A DNA stretch of 59,052 bases. Origin: Akkermansia muciniphila. GTDB taxonomy: Bacteria > Verrucomicrobiota > Verrucomicrobiia > Limisphaerales > UBA9464. The translations under genes were made by a program, and so were the position numbers. The notes under the pieces were generated by a model, which saw only the letters and a list, made by a program, of their open reading frames with translations, searched no databases and was not told where the DNA came from. The stretch covers positions 1 through 59,052 of the forward strand of contig CAMDGV010000023.1 in the NCBI GenBank assembly GCA_945898055.1, given 5' to 3'. Positions within the stretch are counted from its first letter, which is position 1. Every line of letters begins with the position of its first letter. This document shows positions 18,662 through 27,433 of this stretch, in pieces.

Positions 18662-19675
18662 ATGCGATCCCTTTTTTCCTTCCTTTTAGTTCTCAGCCTT
18701 GCGGCTCTCTCTGGCTGCAAACCGTCTGAGGTCGCCTTAACGGCTGCGGTCGATACCGCAACCAATAAAAAAATCACGCTGGCGTTCATGCCCAAGTCCA
18801 AAGGTAACGCTTATTTTGTCTCGTGTCGCCAAGGGGCGGATGCCGCAGCCAAGGAATTAGGCATCGAACTCATCTTTGATGGACCGACCCAACCTGATCC
18901 AGCGAAACAGAATGAAATCATCGAGAACTGGATCACTCTCGGTGTCGACGTGATTGCCGTTGCTTGCGAAAGTAAAGACGGTATTTCCACCGCCTTAAGA
19001 AAAGCTCGAAGCAAAGGAGTCAAAATCGTCACCTACGATTCCGATGCCAACCCCGATGCCCGAGATTTTTTTGTCAATCAAGCAACACCCGAAGGGATCG
19101 GCTACGCACTGATGGATGAGGCGGCTCGGCTCTGCAACAACTCCGGCGAGTTTGCGATTATAACCGCTTCGTTGACTGCCCAGAACATGATCGAGTGGCA
19201 GAAGCATATCGAGGCAAGGCGTCTGGCGAAATATCCCGACATGAAAAATGTTGCACTTCGCCCCTGCGACGATTTGAAAGATAAAGCTCAAGCTGAAGCC
19301 ACCATTTTGCTGAGCGCGTATCCCAACCTAAAGTTGCTGATGAATATCTGTTCGCCCGCGGTTCCCGGCGCGGCTGAAGCAGTAAAACAAGCAGGCAAAA
19401 GCGGGAAAGTAAAAGTTATCGGACTAGGTCTTCCCAACGAAAACAAGCGCTACGTGAAGGACGGGACCACGGATACCGTGATCCTCTGGAAAACAGTGGA
19501 TCTAGGTTATCTAACTGTGCAAGCGGCGACCGCGCTGGCGAAGGGGCAACTCAAATCGGGTGCAACGCATTTTGAAGGAGGACACCTCGGTAAATTTAAA
19601 ATAGTGGGGGATAACATTCTCTTGGGTGAGCCTTTTAAGTTCACTAAGGATAATATCGATCAATTCGATTTCTGA
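18662..19675 (+). CDS. rhaS: Rhamnose-type ABC transporter substrate-binding lipoprotein
   Basis: The ATG at 18662 gives a clean lipoprotein signal (MRSLFSFLLVLSLAALSGC) with the lipobox LSGC. The earlier in-frame start at 18617 would only add a hydrophilic tail. The mature part is a type I periplasmic binding fold. IAVACESKDGISTALRKA, VKIVTYDSDANPDARDFFVNQ and a late TTDTVILWKTVDLGYLTVQAA agree with the RhaS/LsrB group that binds rhamnose or autoinducer-2. Anchoring by lipid is somewhat unusual for a Gram-negative sugar binder but common in this phylum. It is followed 32 bases later by the mutarotase. Confidence 0.85.
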   Translation: MRSLFSFLLVLSLAALSGCKPSEVALTAAVDTATNKKITLAFMPKSKGNAYFVSCRQGADAAAKELGIELIFDGPTQPDPAKQNEIIENWITLGVDVIAVACESKDGISTALRKARSKGVKIVTYDSDANPDARDFFVNQATPEGIGYALMDEAARLCNNSGEFAIITASLTAQNMIEWQKHIEARRLAKYPDMKNVALRPCDDLKDKAQAEATILLSAYPNLKLLMNICSPAVPGAAEAVKQAGKSGKVKVIGLGLPNENKRYVKDGTTDTVILWKTVDLGYLTVQAATALAKGQLKSGATHFEGGHLGKFKIVGDNILLGEPFKFTKDNIDQFDF

Positions 19676-19707
19676 GCCCTTTTCAGTCGAATTGCTCTTA
19701 ACCTTGT

Positions 19708-20028
19708 ATGATTCGAAAAGCCTTTGTTATGAGCGTCCATCCGCAGCAAGAGGCGGAATATGTACGCCGGCACCAGCCGATCTGGCCGGAGTTAGAGTCG
19801 GCCTTGCTTGATCACGGAGTGAAGACATACTCGATCTTTTTGGTCCAAGAATCTCGGCAACTTTTTGCCTACGTTGAATTCGACGACGAGGAGCAATGGA
19901 TCGCCCTAGGAAAGACCGACGTCTGCCGCCGCTGGTGGTCCCACATGAGCGAACTGATGCCAGTAAACCCTGACCAGAGTCCCCGTTCCGAAGATCTGGC
20001 TGAGGTGTTTCATTTGAGCCGAGCTTAA
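19708..20028 (+). CDS. rhaM: L-rhamnose mutarotase
   Basis: The 106-residue product interconverts the alpha and beta anomers of L-rhamnose. It has the small ferredoxin-like fold of the family. Visible marks are the early EYVRRHQPIWPEL (conserved His 22 region), the central YSIFL, FAYVEFDD and the WW pair in CRRWWSHMSELM. RhaM/RhaU genes nearly always travel with rhamnose catabolism, which supports the substrate call for the importer just upstream. It closes the cluster, with 180 non-coding bases after it. Confidence 0.92.
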   Translation: MIRKAFVMSVHPQQEAEYVRRHQPIWPELESALLDHGVKTYSIFLVQESRQLFAYVEFDDEEQWIALGKTDVCRRWWSHMSELMPVNPDQSPRSEDLAEVFHLSRA

Positions 20029-20208
20029 TTGCGAACGATCTTATTGCTCCAAACTTTGTTTTTCTCAATTCCCCCTCGCAAAAGTCCACCAAGTCCATCA
20101 GTCAGATTGCAAACCATCGTTGACGCAAGCCTGCCTGCCTAACACCGTCTTGAGGTCCGGATCAACCGGAGTCCAGTTGGGCTTCGTTCCCCCGGTCTTT
20201 CTCCATTT

Positions 20209-21438
20209 ATGAGCAAACTCGACGAAGTGTACGCAAAGCTGCAGGTCAAAAACGGGGCCAAGATGGCGCTGATTGTCCTCGATGGACTCGGTGATATAGC
20301 CACTAAATCGCAAGGATGGCTCACCCCGCTCGAAGCCGCTTGCACCCCAAACCTTGATGCCCTCAGCTGTTCAGGGTCGGCGCAAGGTCGCATGATTCCA
20401 GTAGCGCCTGGCATCACACCCGGATCCGGCCCGGGCCATCTCGCCCTTTTCGGTTATGACCCGATTGACTGGCAAGTGGGGCGCGGGGTCATTGAAACCC
20501 TTGGGTTGGGTATCGAACTCAAGAACGGTGACGTCGCCGCCCGCGCTAACTTCTGTTCGCTGAACAAAGAGGGCTTAGTTACCGACCGGCGCGCTGGGCG
20601 TATCGCCACGGAAGTTTGTGAGCGCCTGTGCACGATTCTCTCTTCCAATATTACGAAAATCGGCACCACTGAAGTCCTTATTTATCCCGGAAAAGAACAT
20701 CGGTTCGTCATCGTTTTTCGGGGCACCGGTTTGGAAGGCCCTCTGACCGATACCGATCCTAATCGTGAAGGATTGGTGATTGCCGAAGCTGTACCGACCG
20801 ATCCTTCAAACGTCGGTCAGGCCAAGGTGGCTCAGTTAATTAAAGACTTTTACAAACTCGCGCTCCCTTTGCTGGCGGCAGAAAAGACGGCTAACGGATT
20901 CCTGATGCGCGGCGTGGCGCATCAACCGAACATTCCCACTTTCCAGCAACGCTACGGCCTCAAGGCGGCGGCTATTGCTGTTTACCCCATGTACAAGGGG
21001 CTCAGTCAATTGGTCGGGATGGTCAAGATCGAAGGACCGGAAACAATCGCCCAACAGTTTGAACGGTATGTTGCCGAGTACGACAACTACGACTTCTTCT
21101 TTATCCACTACAAATACACCGATAAATCAGGTGAAGACGGGGACTTTGCCGCCAAGGTCAAAGCGATCGAAGATTTCGATGCCGCACTCCCTATTTTTTT
21201 AGCCCGCAAACCCGACGTCATTGCTATCACCGGCGACCATTCCACTCCGTGCGCGTTGAAAGGCCATTCTTGGCATCCGCAACCCGTTCTTCTCCATTCC
21301 AAAGCGAGTGGGAGCGATAAGCTGGTGCGCTTTACCGAAACGGGCGCCAACAGTGGTTCGCTCAGCGTCTTTGAGGCTAAGTATCTCATGCGCCTAATGC
21401 AGGCTAATGCCGGAATGTTCGACAAATACGGAGCCTAA
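20209..21438 (+). CDS. apgM: 2,3-bisphosphoglycerate-independent phosphoglycerate mutase, archaeal type
   Basis: It interconverts 3- and 2-phosphoglycerate in glycolysis. The product belongs to the alkaline phosphatase superfamily. It has an early metal site ALIVLDGLGD (19-28), the phosphoserine region GITPGSGPGHLALFGYDP near 67-84 and a late metal site ITGDHSTPCALKGHSWHPQP near 350. The length of 409 residues is right for ApgM and shorter than GpmI (about 510). The ATG at 20209 directly precedes the conserved start. It is not obviously co-transcribed with the sugar genes. Confidence 0.9.
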   Translation: MSKLDEVYAKLQVKNGAKMALIVLDGLGDIATKSQGWLTPLEAACTPNLDALSCSGSAQGRMIPVAPGITPGSGPGHLALFGYDPIDWQVGRGVIETLGLGIELKNGDVAARANFCSLNKEGLVTDRRAGRIATEVCERLCTILSSNITKIGTTEVLIYPGKEHRFVIVFRGTGLEGPLTDTDPNREGLVIAEAVPTDPSNVGQAKVAQLIKDFYKLALPLLAAEKTANGFLMRGVAHQPNIPTFQQRYGLKAAAIAVYPMYKGLSQLVGMVKIEGPETIAQQFERYVAEYDNYDFFFIHYKYTDKSGEDGDFAAKVKAIEDFDAALPIFLARKPDVIAITGDHSTPCALKGHSWHPQPVLLHSKASGSDKLVRFTETGANSGSLSVFEAKYLMRLMQANAGMFDKYGA

Positions 21439-21468
21439 CCAGGATAGCCTTCCGACCTCTCTGCGATC

Positions 21469-22374
21469 GTGGAGGGGTCTTTTCTCCCAAGTCGGCTCAA
21501 CCCTCGCACCCCACTTTTCTCCCAGCCTAAGTCCTTGGAATCCTCTGTCCAGTTCACCCCAATCGGGCATCTTCGCTCTGGGAAAAATGTCCTGTTTGAA
21601 GCCCGCCATCAACCGCGTGAAAGCGATTCCGAGCGGAACATTCTCGAACTTTATCCCACTCCTGGGATCCGCGAAGCTCTCCGTGATCTTGAGGGTATGG
21701 AACGACTCTGGTTGGTGTGGTGGTTCCATAAAGCAACATCGTGGCGTCCCCTAGTCCTACCCCCTCGCGGCACAGCGCGCCGCCGAGGAGTCTTCGCCAC
21801 CCGCTCCCCGCATCGCCCTAATCCCATCGGTATTTCTCCTGTCCGATTGATCGGTATCGAAGGACTCCAACTCATTCTTGGTCCCTGCGATCTCGTCGAA
21901 GGAACTCCTGTTCTCGATATTAAGCCGTATGTTCCGGCTTATGATTCGTTTCCCCAAGCGACGGCAGGATGGATCGATGAGGTCGAAGCTTCGATGGCCG
22001 TTCCGCCCGCTTATACGGTCGAATTGGACCCCTTAGCGCTCGAACAATCTCGATGGTTGCGTGAGCGTTGGAAGGTAGACTTCCTACTCCGTCTGACCGA
22101 ACTGCTGTCCCGTGATCCTTCTCCCCATCGCACTCGGCGTATTCGGGCTCGTTCATCGACTCTTTTCGAGATTGGGTGCGGTACTTGGAAGGGGCTTTTT
22201 CAAGTCGATACGAACCGCGTCCTAGTGACCGGATTCGAACCGTCTTTCCCCGTCCGTTTCCTCACCGAAGCATGGCGCACAGGTATTCCGGATCACGACG
22301 CTCAACTTGATTTTTTGCGCCGGTGGCCTTGTCCAGCTCTCGAACCTCGGATCCCCACCGCCCCAACTCCCTAA
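21469..22374 (+). CDS. trmO: tRNA (N6-threonylcarbamoyladenosine(37)-N6)-methyltransferase TrmO
   Basis: It methylates t6A at position 37 of threonine tRNAs using S-adenosylmethionine. The TrmO (formerly YaeB/VirR) barrel begins at FTPIGHLRS near residue 30. It contains FEARHQPRES near 42-51, the hallmark FATRSPHRPNPIGISPVRL near 103 and DIKPYVPAYDS near 141. A C-terminal extension of about 130 residues follows. The start is uncertain. A GTG at 21469 gives the full frame, but a TTG near 21535 just before ESSVQFTPIG would suit the family better. Confidence 0.85.
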   Translation: MEGSFLPSRLNPRTPLFSQPKSLESSVQFTPIGHLRSGKNVLFEARHQPRESDSERNILELYPTPGIREALRDLEGMERLWLVWWFHKATSWRPLVLPPRGTARRRGVFATRSPHRPNPIGISPVRLIGIEGLQLILGPCDLVEGTPVLDIKPYVPAYDSFPQATAGWIDEVEASMAVPPAYTVELDPLALEQSRWLRERWKVDFLLRLTELLSRDPSPHRTRRIRARSSTLFEIGCGTWKGLFQVDTNRVLVTGFEPSFPVRFLTEAWRTGIPDHDAQLDFLRRWPCPALEPRIPTAPTP

Positions 22375-22443
22375 GTCTCTCGGAAAACAACCGACTTGGT
22401 GGTTGCCCAAGCCTCTCTCTAAGCGTAATTCGTACGCATACGT

Positions 22444-24162
22444 ATGAAGCCACTGTCTCCCCCTCTACCCCCTTTGGACCGTACCGCTTGGTTGGTATTA
22501 CTCGTTGCCGCTATTGGGTTCCTTTTCGATACCTACGAACTGCTGCTTTTACCCTTAATCGCCGCACCCGCAATTTCTGAGATTCTCCAACTGCCGACCA
22601 GTCATCCCGATGTCACAACTTGGGTGGGGCGTCTCCTTTGGATGGCTGCTCTTTGTGGTGGTGTCTTTGGCTTAATCGGAGGTTGGCTTACCGATCGTTT
22701 CGGTCGGAAAACCGTCCTTGCCGCCAGTATCGCTCTCTATTCTCTCTCGCCGGTCGCCGCCGCTCTGAGTACCTCCCTCGCGGGCTTCATCTTCTTTCGC
22801 TGCACCACCTTTGTCGGAGTCTGTGTCGAATTCGTCGCGGCAATTACTTGGTTAGCAGAACTCTTCCCGGAAAAGGGGCGCAAAGAAAAAGTACTCGGCT
22901 GGACTCAAGCTTTCGCTTCAATCGGCGGACTCTTCGTTACTGTGGTCAATGGATGGATTCTGAATCACGCTGCCTCGTTACCAGCACTCCCGATCGGCGA
23001 ACCTTTCAATGCTCATGCCGATTGGCGCTACACTCTGATTACCGGCCTCTTGCCTGCCTTACCGATCGCTCTGCTCTTGCCTTTTGTCCCCGAATCTCGC
23101 GCTTGGCAACAACGTCGCGCCGCAGGAACACTCAAGCGGGCTCGTTTAAGTGAACTATTTTCGCCGGCTCTCCGAAGAACAACTTGGATCACTGCAGCAC
23201 TCTCCGCTTGCGCCTACGGGGTCGCTTTCGGCGCACTCCAACTGACCCCCACTCGGATCGTTCCCGGTCTTTCCACTTTGGCAAGCGCTCAACAAAGCCT
23301 CCGTCCTCTTCAGGTAGAAGCATCCGAACTTAATAAACAACTCGATGGAGTTCGACCCGCCTTCGATGACGCTACCACCGCTGTCCCCGGACTTCGCGAA
23401 CTCGCCGGTCAACGAGCTAAACTGCGGGTTGCCATGAGGACCGCCGCGAAACCTCTGTCCAATACCAACACCACCCCCGAAGTACGCGCCATTATCACGA
23501 CAAAACTTTCAGCGCTTACCAATCAATTCACGCAACTAGACACCCAACTCACCGAACTCACTGCATCCCGTCTTGAAGCTCGCTCCGCGGTGCTGGCTCG
23601 AGAAAAAATCCTCGGACAACTCGGGGCCAATCGCGCCAAACAGGAAGGCCCAGATACCCTCATCAAAACCCGTGGCAAAGATATTCAGTTCTGGCAGGAA
23701 CTAGGCGGATTAGCGGGTCGCATCGCCCTCGCTCTGCTGCTGGCCGCGGCCATCACCCGGGGTAACCTCCTGCGCCTTTTTCAAGCCCCAGGTCTACTCG
23801 TCTTACCTCTGACTTATCTTTGGCTTTTCAATGCTCAACCCGAACTCTTTCAATGGGGTATCTTCCTCGCTGGTTTCCTTACCGTCGCCCAATTTAGCTA
23901 CATGGGTGAATATCTTCCAAAAGTGTTCCCTCTCCACTTGCGGGCCACCGGCGGCAGCTTCGCGACCAATGTAGGCGGCCGTATGATTGGCACTTCGATG
24001 GCCTTCTTTACTACGAACCTCCTCGCGCCTGCTCTCGGTGGTACCGGCCCTGCCTTCATCGCTAAGTCCGCCGCTCTTGTCGGGATCACCATGTTCGCTC
24101 TGGGCTTCTTTCTGAGCTTCTTCCTTCCTGAACCAAGTTCTGAACCCAGTTCTCATTCGTAA
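22444..24162 (+). CDS. MFS transporter with a long coiled-coil insertion
   Basis: The N-terminal half is a normal sugar-porter-like MFS domain with GGWLTDRFGRKTV near residue 79 and ELFPEKGRKEK near 140. After helix seven (ITAALSACAYGVAFGALQL) about 130 residues (roughly 280-415) are inserted. They are hydrophilic and heptad-like, with QQSLRPLQVEASELNKQLDG and a central TNQFTQLDTQLTEL stretch. Helix eight follows at LAGRIALALLLAAAI. Standard topology would place the insertion in the periplasm. The remaining helices include YMGEYLPKVFPLHLRATGGS. The substrate is unknown. The ATG lies within a CATACGTATG palindrome (22437-22446). Confidence 0.75.
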   Translation: MKPLSPPLPPLDRTAWLVLLVAAIGFLFDTYELLLLPLIAAPAISEILQLPTSHPDVTTWVGRLLWMAALCGGVFGLIGGWLTDRFGRKTVLAASIALYSLSPVAAALSTSLAGFIFFRCTTFVGVCVEFVAAITWLAELFPEKGRKEKVLGWTQAFASIGGLFVTVVNGWILNHAASLPALPIGEPFNAHADWRYTLITGLLPALPIALLLPFVPESRAWQQRRAAGTLKRARLSELFSPALRRTTWITAALSACAYGVAFGALQLTPTRIVPGLSTLASAQQSLRPLQVEASELNKQLDGVRPAFDDATTAVPGLRELAGQRAKLRVAMRTAAKPLSNTNTTPEVRAIITTKLSALTNQFTQLDTQLTELTASRLEARSAVLAREKILGQLGANRAKQEGPDTLIKTRGKDIQFWQELGGLAGRIALALLLAAAITRGNLLRLFQAPGLLVLPLTYLWLFNAQPELFQWGIFLAGFLTVAQFSYMGEYLPKVFPLHLRATGGSFATNVGGRMIGTSMAFFTTNLLAPALGGTGPAFIAKSAALVGITMFALGFFLSFFLPEPSSEPSSHS

Positions 24163-24205
24163 TAAACCAATTGCTCACTTCCTCTCTTACCCTTTCAATT
24201 TACTT

Positions 24206-25228
24206 ATGCGCTCCTCCTCTCTCCTCCCCTCACTCGTTGCCCTTTTTACCGCACTCCGCCTCGCTGCTGGGCCTGTCGATGAAATGACCGGTGCCGCTCA
24301 GGCTTTCCTCGCCGCTCTTAACGACGATCAACGGTCGATCACGCGCTTCGACTTCAAAGCCGACGAACGGGAAAATTGGCACTTTATCCCCAAAGACCGC
24401 AAAGGTATCACCGTTGGCAGTCTCAAACCGGCTCAACAAAATCTAGCCTTCGCACTGCTCTCGACCGGTCTCAGTCCGCGTGGATTCAATAAGGCGGCCA
24501 CCATTATGAGCTTGGAACAAATCCTCCAAGATAGTGAAGGCCCAACTCGCCGTTTCCCTCGTGATCCGCACCTTTATTATATCAGTATCTTCGGCACTCC
24601 TGATGCCAAAGGAACTTGGGGATGGCGCTATGAAGGGCACCATATGTCCTTCAATTTCACGATCGTCGACGGTGCTTTTGCCGCCGGTACTCCAAGTATG
24701 CTGGGAACAAATCCGGCCGAAGTCCGCACTGGACCTCGCGCCGGCCTTCGCGTTCTTTCCGCCGAAGAAGATCTCGCTCGCAACCTTCTCGACTCGCTCA
24801 CCCCAGACCAACGACACACCGCGGTCATCCTCGAAACTGCCCCCGACGATATCCTAACTGTCGCCGCGCGGAAGGCAGAGATCGGTCAACCCAAAGGGCT
24901 CACCTATGCTCAGATGGACTCCGCCCAAAAGACTCTCTTAAATAGTCTCGTCGCCGAATATGTGGGCCGTCTTCGCGGTGAACTCGCTGAATCCGATCTC
25001 GCTAAAATCAAAGCCGCTGGACTCAATAAGATTCATTTTGCTTGGGCAGGTTCCCTAAAACGTGGCGAACGGCACTACTATCGGGTTCATGGCCCCACTT
25101 TCTTACTCGAATACGATAACACGCAGAACGATGCAAATCACATCCACGCCGTGTGGCGTGACTTTACTAACGATTTCGGACGCGACATTCTCGCTGAACA
25201 TCTTAAAAACGATCACAAAGCTAAATAA
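24206..25228 (+). CDS. Secreted DUF3500 family protein
   Basis: A signal peptide (residues 1-22) precedes a DUF3500 domain. Characteristic segments are AFLAALNDDQR near 32, FDFKADERENWHFIPKDRKGI near 48, LLSTGLSPRGFNKA near 89 and GTWGWRYEGHHMSFNFTIVDG near 136. The HH pair there and a late FAWAGSLKRGERHYYRVHGP are well kept. The biochemical role of the family is not known to me. Members are exported and often found next to carriers and propellers in Verrucomicrobia and Planctomycetes. It lies 43 bases after the MFS gene and 8 bases before the next gene, so it is probably in one operon with them. Confidence 0.8.
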   Translation: MRSSSLLPSLVALFTALRLAAGPVDEMTGAAQAFLAALNDDQRSITRFDFKADERENWHFIPKDRKGITVGSLKPAQQNLAFALLSTGLSPRGFNKAATIMSLEQILQDSEGPTRRFPRDPHLYYISIFGTPDAKGTWGWRYEGHHMSFNFTIVDGAFAAGTPSMLGTNPAEVRTGPRAGLRVLSAEEDLARNLLDSLTPDQRHTAVILETAPDDILTVAARKAEIGQPKGLTYAQMDSAQKTLLNSLVAEYVGRLRGELAESDLAKIKAAGLNKIHFAWAGSLKRGERHYYRVHGPTFLLEYDNTQNDANHIHAVWRDFTNDFGRDILAEHLKNDHKAK

Positions 25229-25236
25229 GCGCTCCC

Positions 25237-26544
25237 ATGACCCATTCTCCGATGAAGCTACTCTTAGCGATCCCCTGCCTCTGCTTTGCACTTCAGGCCT
25301 CTGACTGGCCCTCTTGGCGAGGTCCAAATGGAAATCAAATTTCACCGGAAACTCGCTTTCCTCTGTCTTGGAAGTGGTCCAAGGAGGGCGGGAAGAATAT
25401 CCGCTGGCGCGTCGAACTCCCTGAACCTGGAAATGCCTCCCCCATTGTCCTTGGAAAAAAAATCTACCTCACCCAAGCCCTTCAAGAAGGCCACAATCGG
25501 GCCCTCTTAGCCTTCGATCGTTCGTCGGGTAAGGAACTCTGGCGTCATGTCGTCTCCCGTGAGGCAACGGATGCTCATCACGAGACCAACCCCCACTGCT
25601 CTGCCTCTCCAGTGGCGGATGATCACGGCGTGGTGGCCAGCTTCGCTTCAGCAGGAATTGTCTCTATTTCACACGATGGCAAACAGCAATGGCAGACCGA
25701 TCTAGGCCCACAAAACCATTCTTGGGGTCAGGGTTCTTCCCCTGTTTTTCACGGAAAAACGGTCCTGGTTTATCACGGTCCAGGCGAGTTCTCTGCGCTC
25801 CACGCGCTCGACCGAATGACCGGCAAGGTTCTCTGGAAAACTTCACTGAAAGAGGTCCATCCAAAAGAACGTTTTGACGGTTTTGCAGGAAAAAACGGTG
25901 GAATGTTAGGTTCTTTTGCCACACCTCTTCTGGTTACTTCTGGGGGACGGACCGAAATCGTCCTCGCTGCAGCTAATAAGCTAAGTGCTTTTTCTCCGAC
26001 GGACGGCCATGAATTGTGGTCGATGGAGGGAATGAATCCTCTGGTTTATTCCTCTGCAAGCTTTGGCGATAATACCATCGTTGCCATGGGCGGATTCTTT
26101 GGATCCTCCATTTTTGTGCGACCCGGCGGGTCAGGAGATCGCACCGCCGAACGATTGGTCTTCGAACAACGCTCGAAAAAAGGGCGCATAGGTTCTCCGG
26201 TTATTTACAAAGGTCATGCTTATCTCGCTTCCAATGACGGTTTTGGACAATGCATCGACCTTAAAACGGGGGCACTCGTTTGGGAGGAACGTCTCCCTGC
26301 CACCGGTGCCAATGGTGAAACTTGGTCTTCAATGACACTCGCCGGAGACCGTCTCTATGTCGTAAATCGCTCCGGCGACACCTTGGTCTTACGCGCCGCA
26401 CCAAAATTTGAACTCCTCGCCACCAATCCTGTCGGAGAAATCTCTAATGCCACCTTGGCTCTCTCAAATGGTCAGATTTTTCTGCGAACTCATTCCGCTC
26501 TCTATTGCATTGCAGAAGCAAACTCCACGGCTTCAAACCACTAA
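25237..26544 (+). CDS. Secreted PQQ-like beta-propeller protein
   Basis: Either the ATG at 25237 or the one at 25252 can start it. The second gives the cleaner signal peptide (MKLLLAIPCLCFALQA). The mature part opens with DWPSWRGPNGN, the usual first blade of BamB/PQQ-like propellers. It repeats units such as LLAFDRSSGKELWRH, HALDRMTGKVLWKT, LSAFSPTDGHELWS and CIDLKTGALVWEE. No PQQ-dependent dehydrogenase Cys pair or metal site is evident, so a binding or scaffold role outside the cytoplasm is more likely than enzyme activity. It is closely spaced with the DUF3500 gene. Confidence 0.82.
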   Translation: MTHSPMKLLLAIPCLCFALQASDWPSWRGPNGNQISPETRFPLSWKWSKEGGKNIRWRVELPEPGNASPIVLGKKIYLTQALQEGHNRALLAFDRSSGKELWRHVVSREATDAHHETNPHCSASPVADDHGVVASFASAGIVSISHDGKQQWQTDLGPQNHSWGQGSSPVFHGKTVLVYHGPGEFSALHALDRMTGKVLWKTSLKEVHPKERFDGFAGKNGGMLGSFATPLLVTSGGRTEIVLAAANKLSAFSPTDGHELWSMEGMNPLVYSSASFGDNTIVAMGGFFGSSIFVRPGGSGDRTAERLVFEQRSKKGRIGSPVIYKGHAYLASNDGFGQCIDLKTGALVWEERLPATGANGETWSSMTLAGDRLYVVNRSGDTLVLRAAPKFELLATNPVGEISNATLALSNGQIFLRTHSALYCIAEANSTASNH

Positions 26545-26583
26545 AGGTCCTTTAAAAACTAACTAAATCATCCTTCGTCGACG

Positions 26584-27384
26584 ATGCCTCTTTTCGTCCA
26601 TCCAGCTCTCGCCTCCCTCATTCAAACGTTGAGTCTCCCTTCGGCGACCCTTCGTTTCGGCCCGGTTCAGCTTACCTCAATGGGGCCGACTTACCAACTT
26701 CGACATCTCCTCGACGCAACCACTCCTGTTGAGTCCCTGCGCATCGTCGAATCCGCGTCCCTGCGAGATCTAGTTAATCACGCTGAAAATAAGGCTTTCC
26801 GCCCCAATAAAGCCGCGCCGAATTTGGTCCAAGGTTGGCTTTGTCAGGTGAACACTGCCAATGAATTGAGAGATGCCCTAGAAACAATTCTACCGGGCGG
26901 ATTAGCCGATTGGTTTGCGGCAAGCCAGACCGGCTTCAAACCTCTCGATTTTCGAACTTTCGCGGGCCGTCAGTCCGGTATGTATCGCACGGTCGATTCA
27001 CTCAGCGATCCAGACGCCTGCGAGGTTACCCGCGCCTGTTGCGATTCCCGTTTCTGCTCTCGTCGCCGTCTCTGGTCGGTCGGCCAGAGTGAAACGGATT
27101 CAATGCGAGAGAAATCCGACGTTCCTTGCCTTGAACCTTGTGCTTTACTTCTCGAACTGGCCCGGCGTGCTCATCGCCTGAATCAACAGGAACGATCCAC
27201 CATCACCCTAAGCGAAGGTGATCTCGCCACCCTCGCCGCCGCTATCAATATCGCGGTTGCTCATACCGACCCCACCCTTCGTGAAGGAGACCTGAGCGAC
27301 TCGGGTCATCCTCGTCGACTGATGTTGCTTCGGGAAAAACTTCTACCGTGGCTTCCGGCAGCCACTCTCAGTATCGACGGTTAA
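26584..27384 (+). CDS. Cys-rich DR2241-like protein, possible 4Fe-4S binder
   Basis: The 266-residue product lacks a signal peptide. Residues from about 159 read ACCDSRFCSRRRLW and, about 32 residues later, VPCLEPCALLLELARRAH. The Cys pattern (CC, x5, C ... C, x3, C) with the EPC motif resembles the iron-sulfur domain described for DR2241-type proteins that accompany CbiX-like cobaltochelatases. No chelatase gene is adjacent. Its neighbours are a propeller gene upstream and pyrF 49 bases downstream. The gene may be involved in a redox or cofactor step. I hold the family call with moderate doubt. Confidence 0.5.
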   Translation: MPLFVHPALASLIQTLSLPSATLRFGPVQLTSMGPTYQLRHLLDATTPVESLRIVESASLRDLVNHAENKAFRPNKAAPNLVQGWLCQVNTANELRDALETILPGGLADWFAASQTGFKPLDFRTFAGRQSGMYRTVDSLSDPDACEVTRACCDSRFCSRRRLWSVGQSETDSMREKSDVPCLEPCALLLELARRAHRLNQQERSTITLSEGDLATLAAAINIAVAHTDPTLREGDLSDSGHPRRLMLLREKLLPWLPAATLSIDG

Positions 27385-27433
27385 TCCCGCATTTGCTTGG
27401 CCTCTCGCTCTCCGGACCGTTTCAATTCACCCC

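Noticed and set aside
22200-22240. GGATTCGAACC resembling a tRNA T-arm
   Set aside because: It lies within the trmO coding frame and no tRNA cloverleaf can be formed around it.
22437-22446. CATACGTATG palindrome at the MFS start codon
   Set aside because: Ten bases of palindrome are expected by chance at this scale and it is not repeated nearby.
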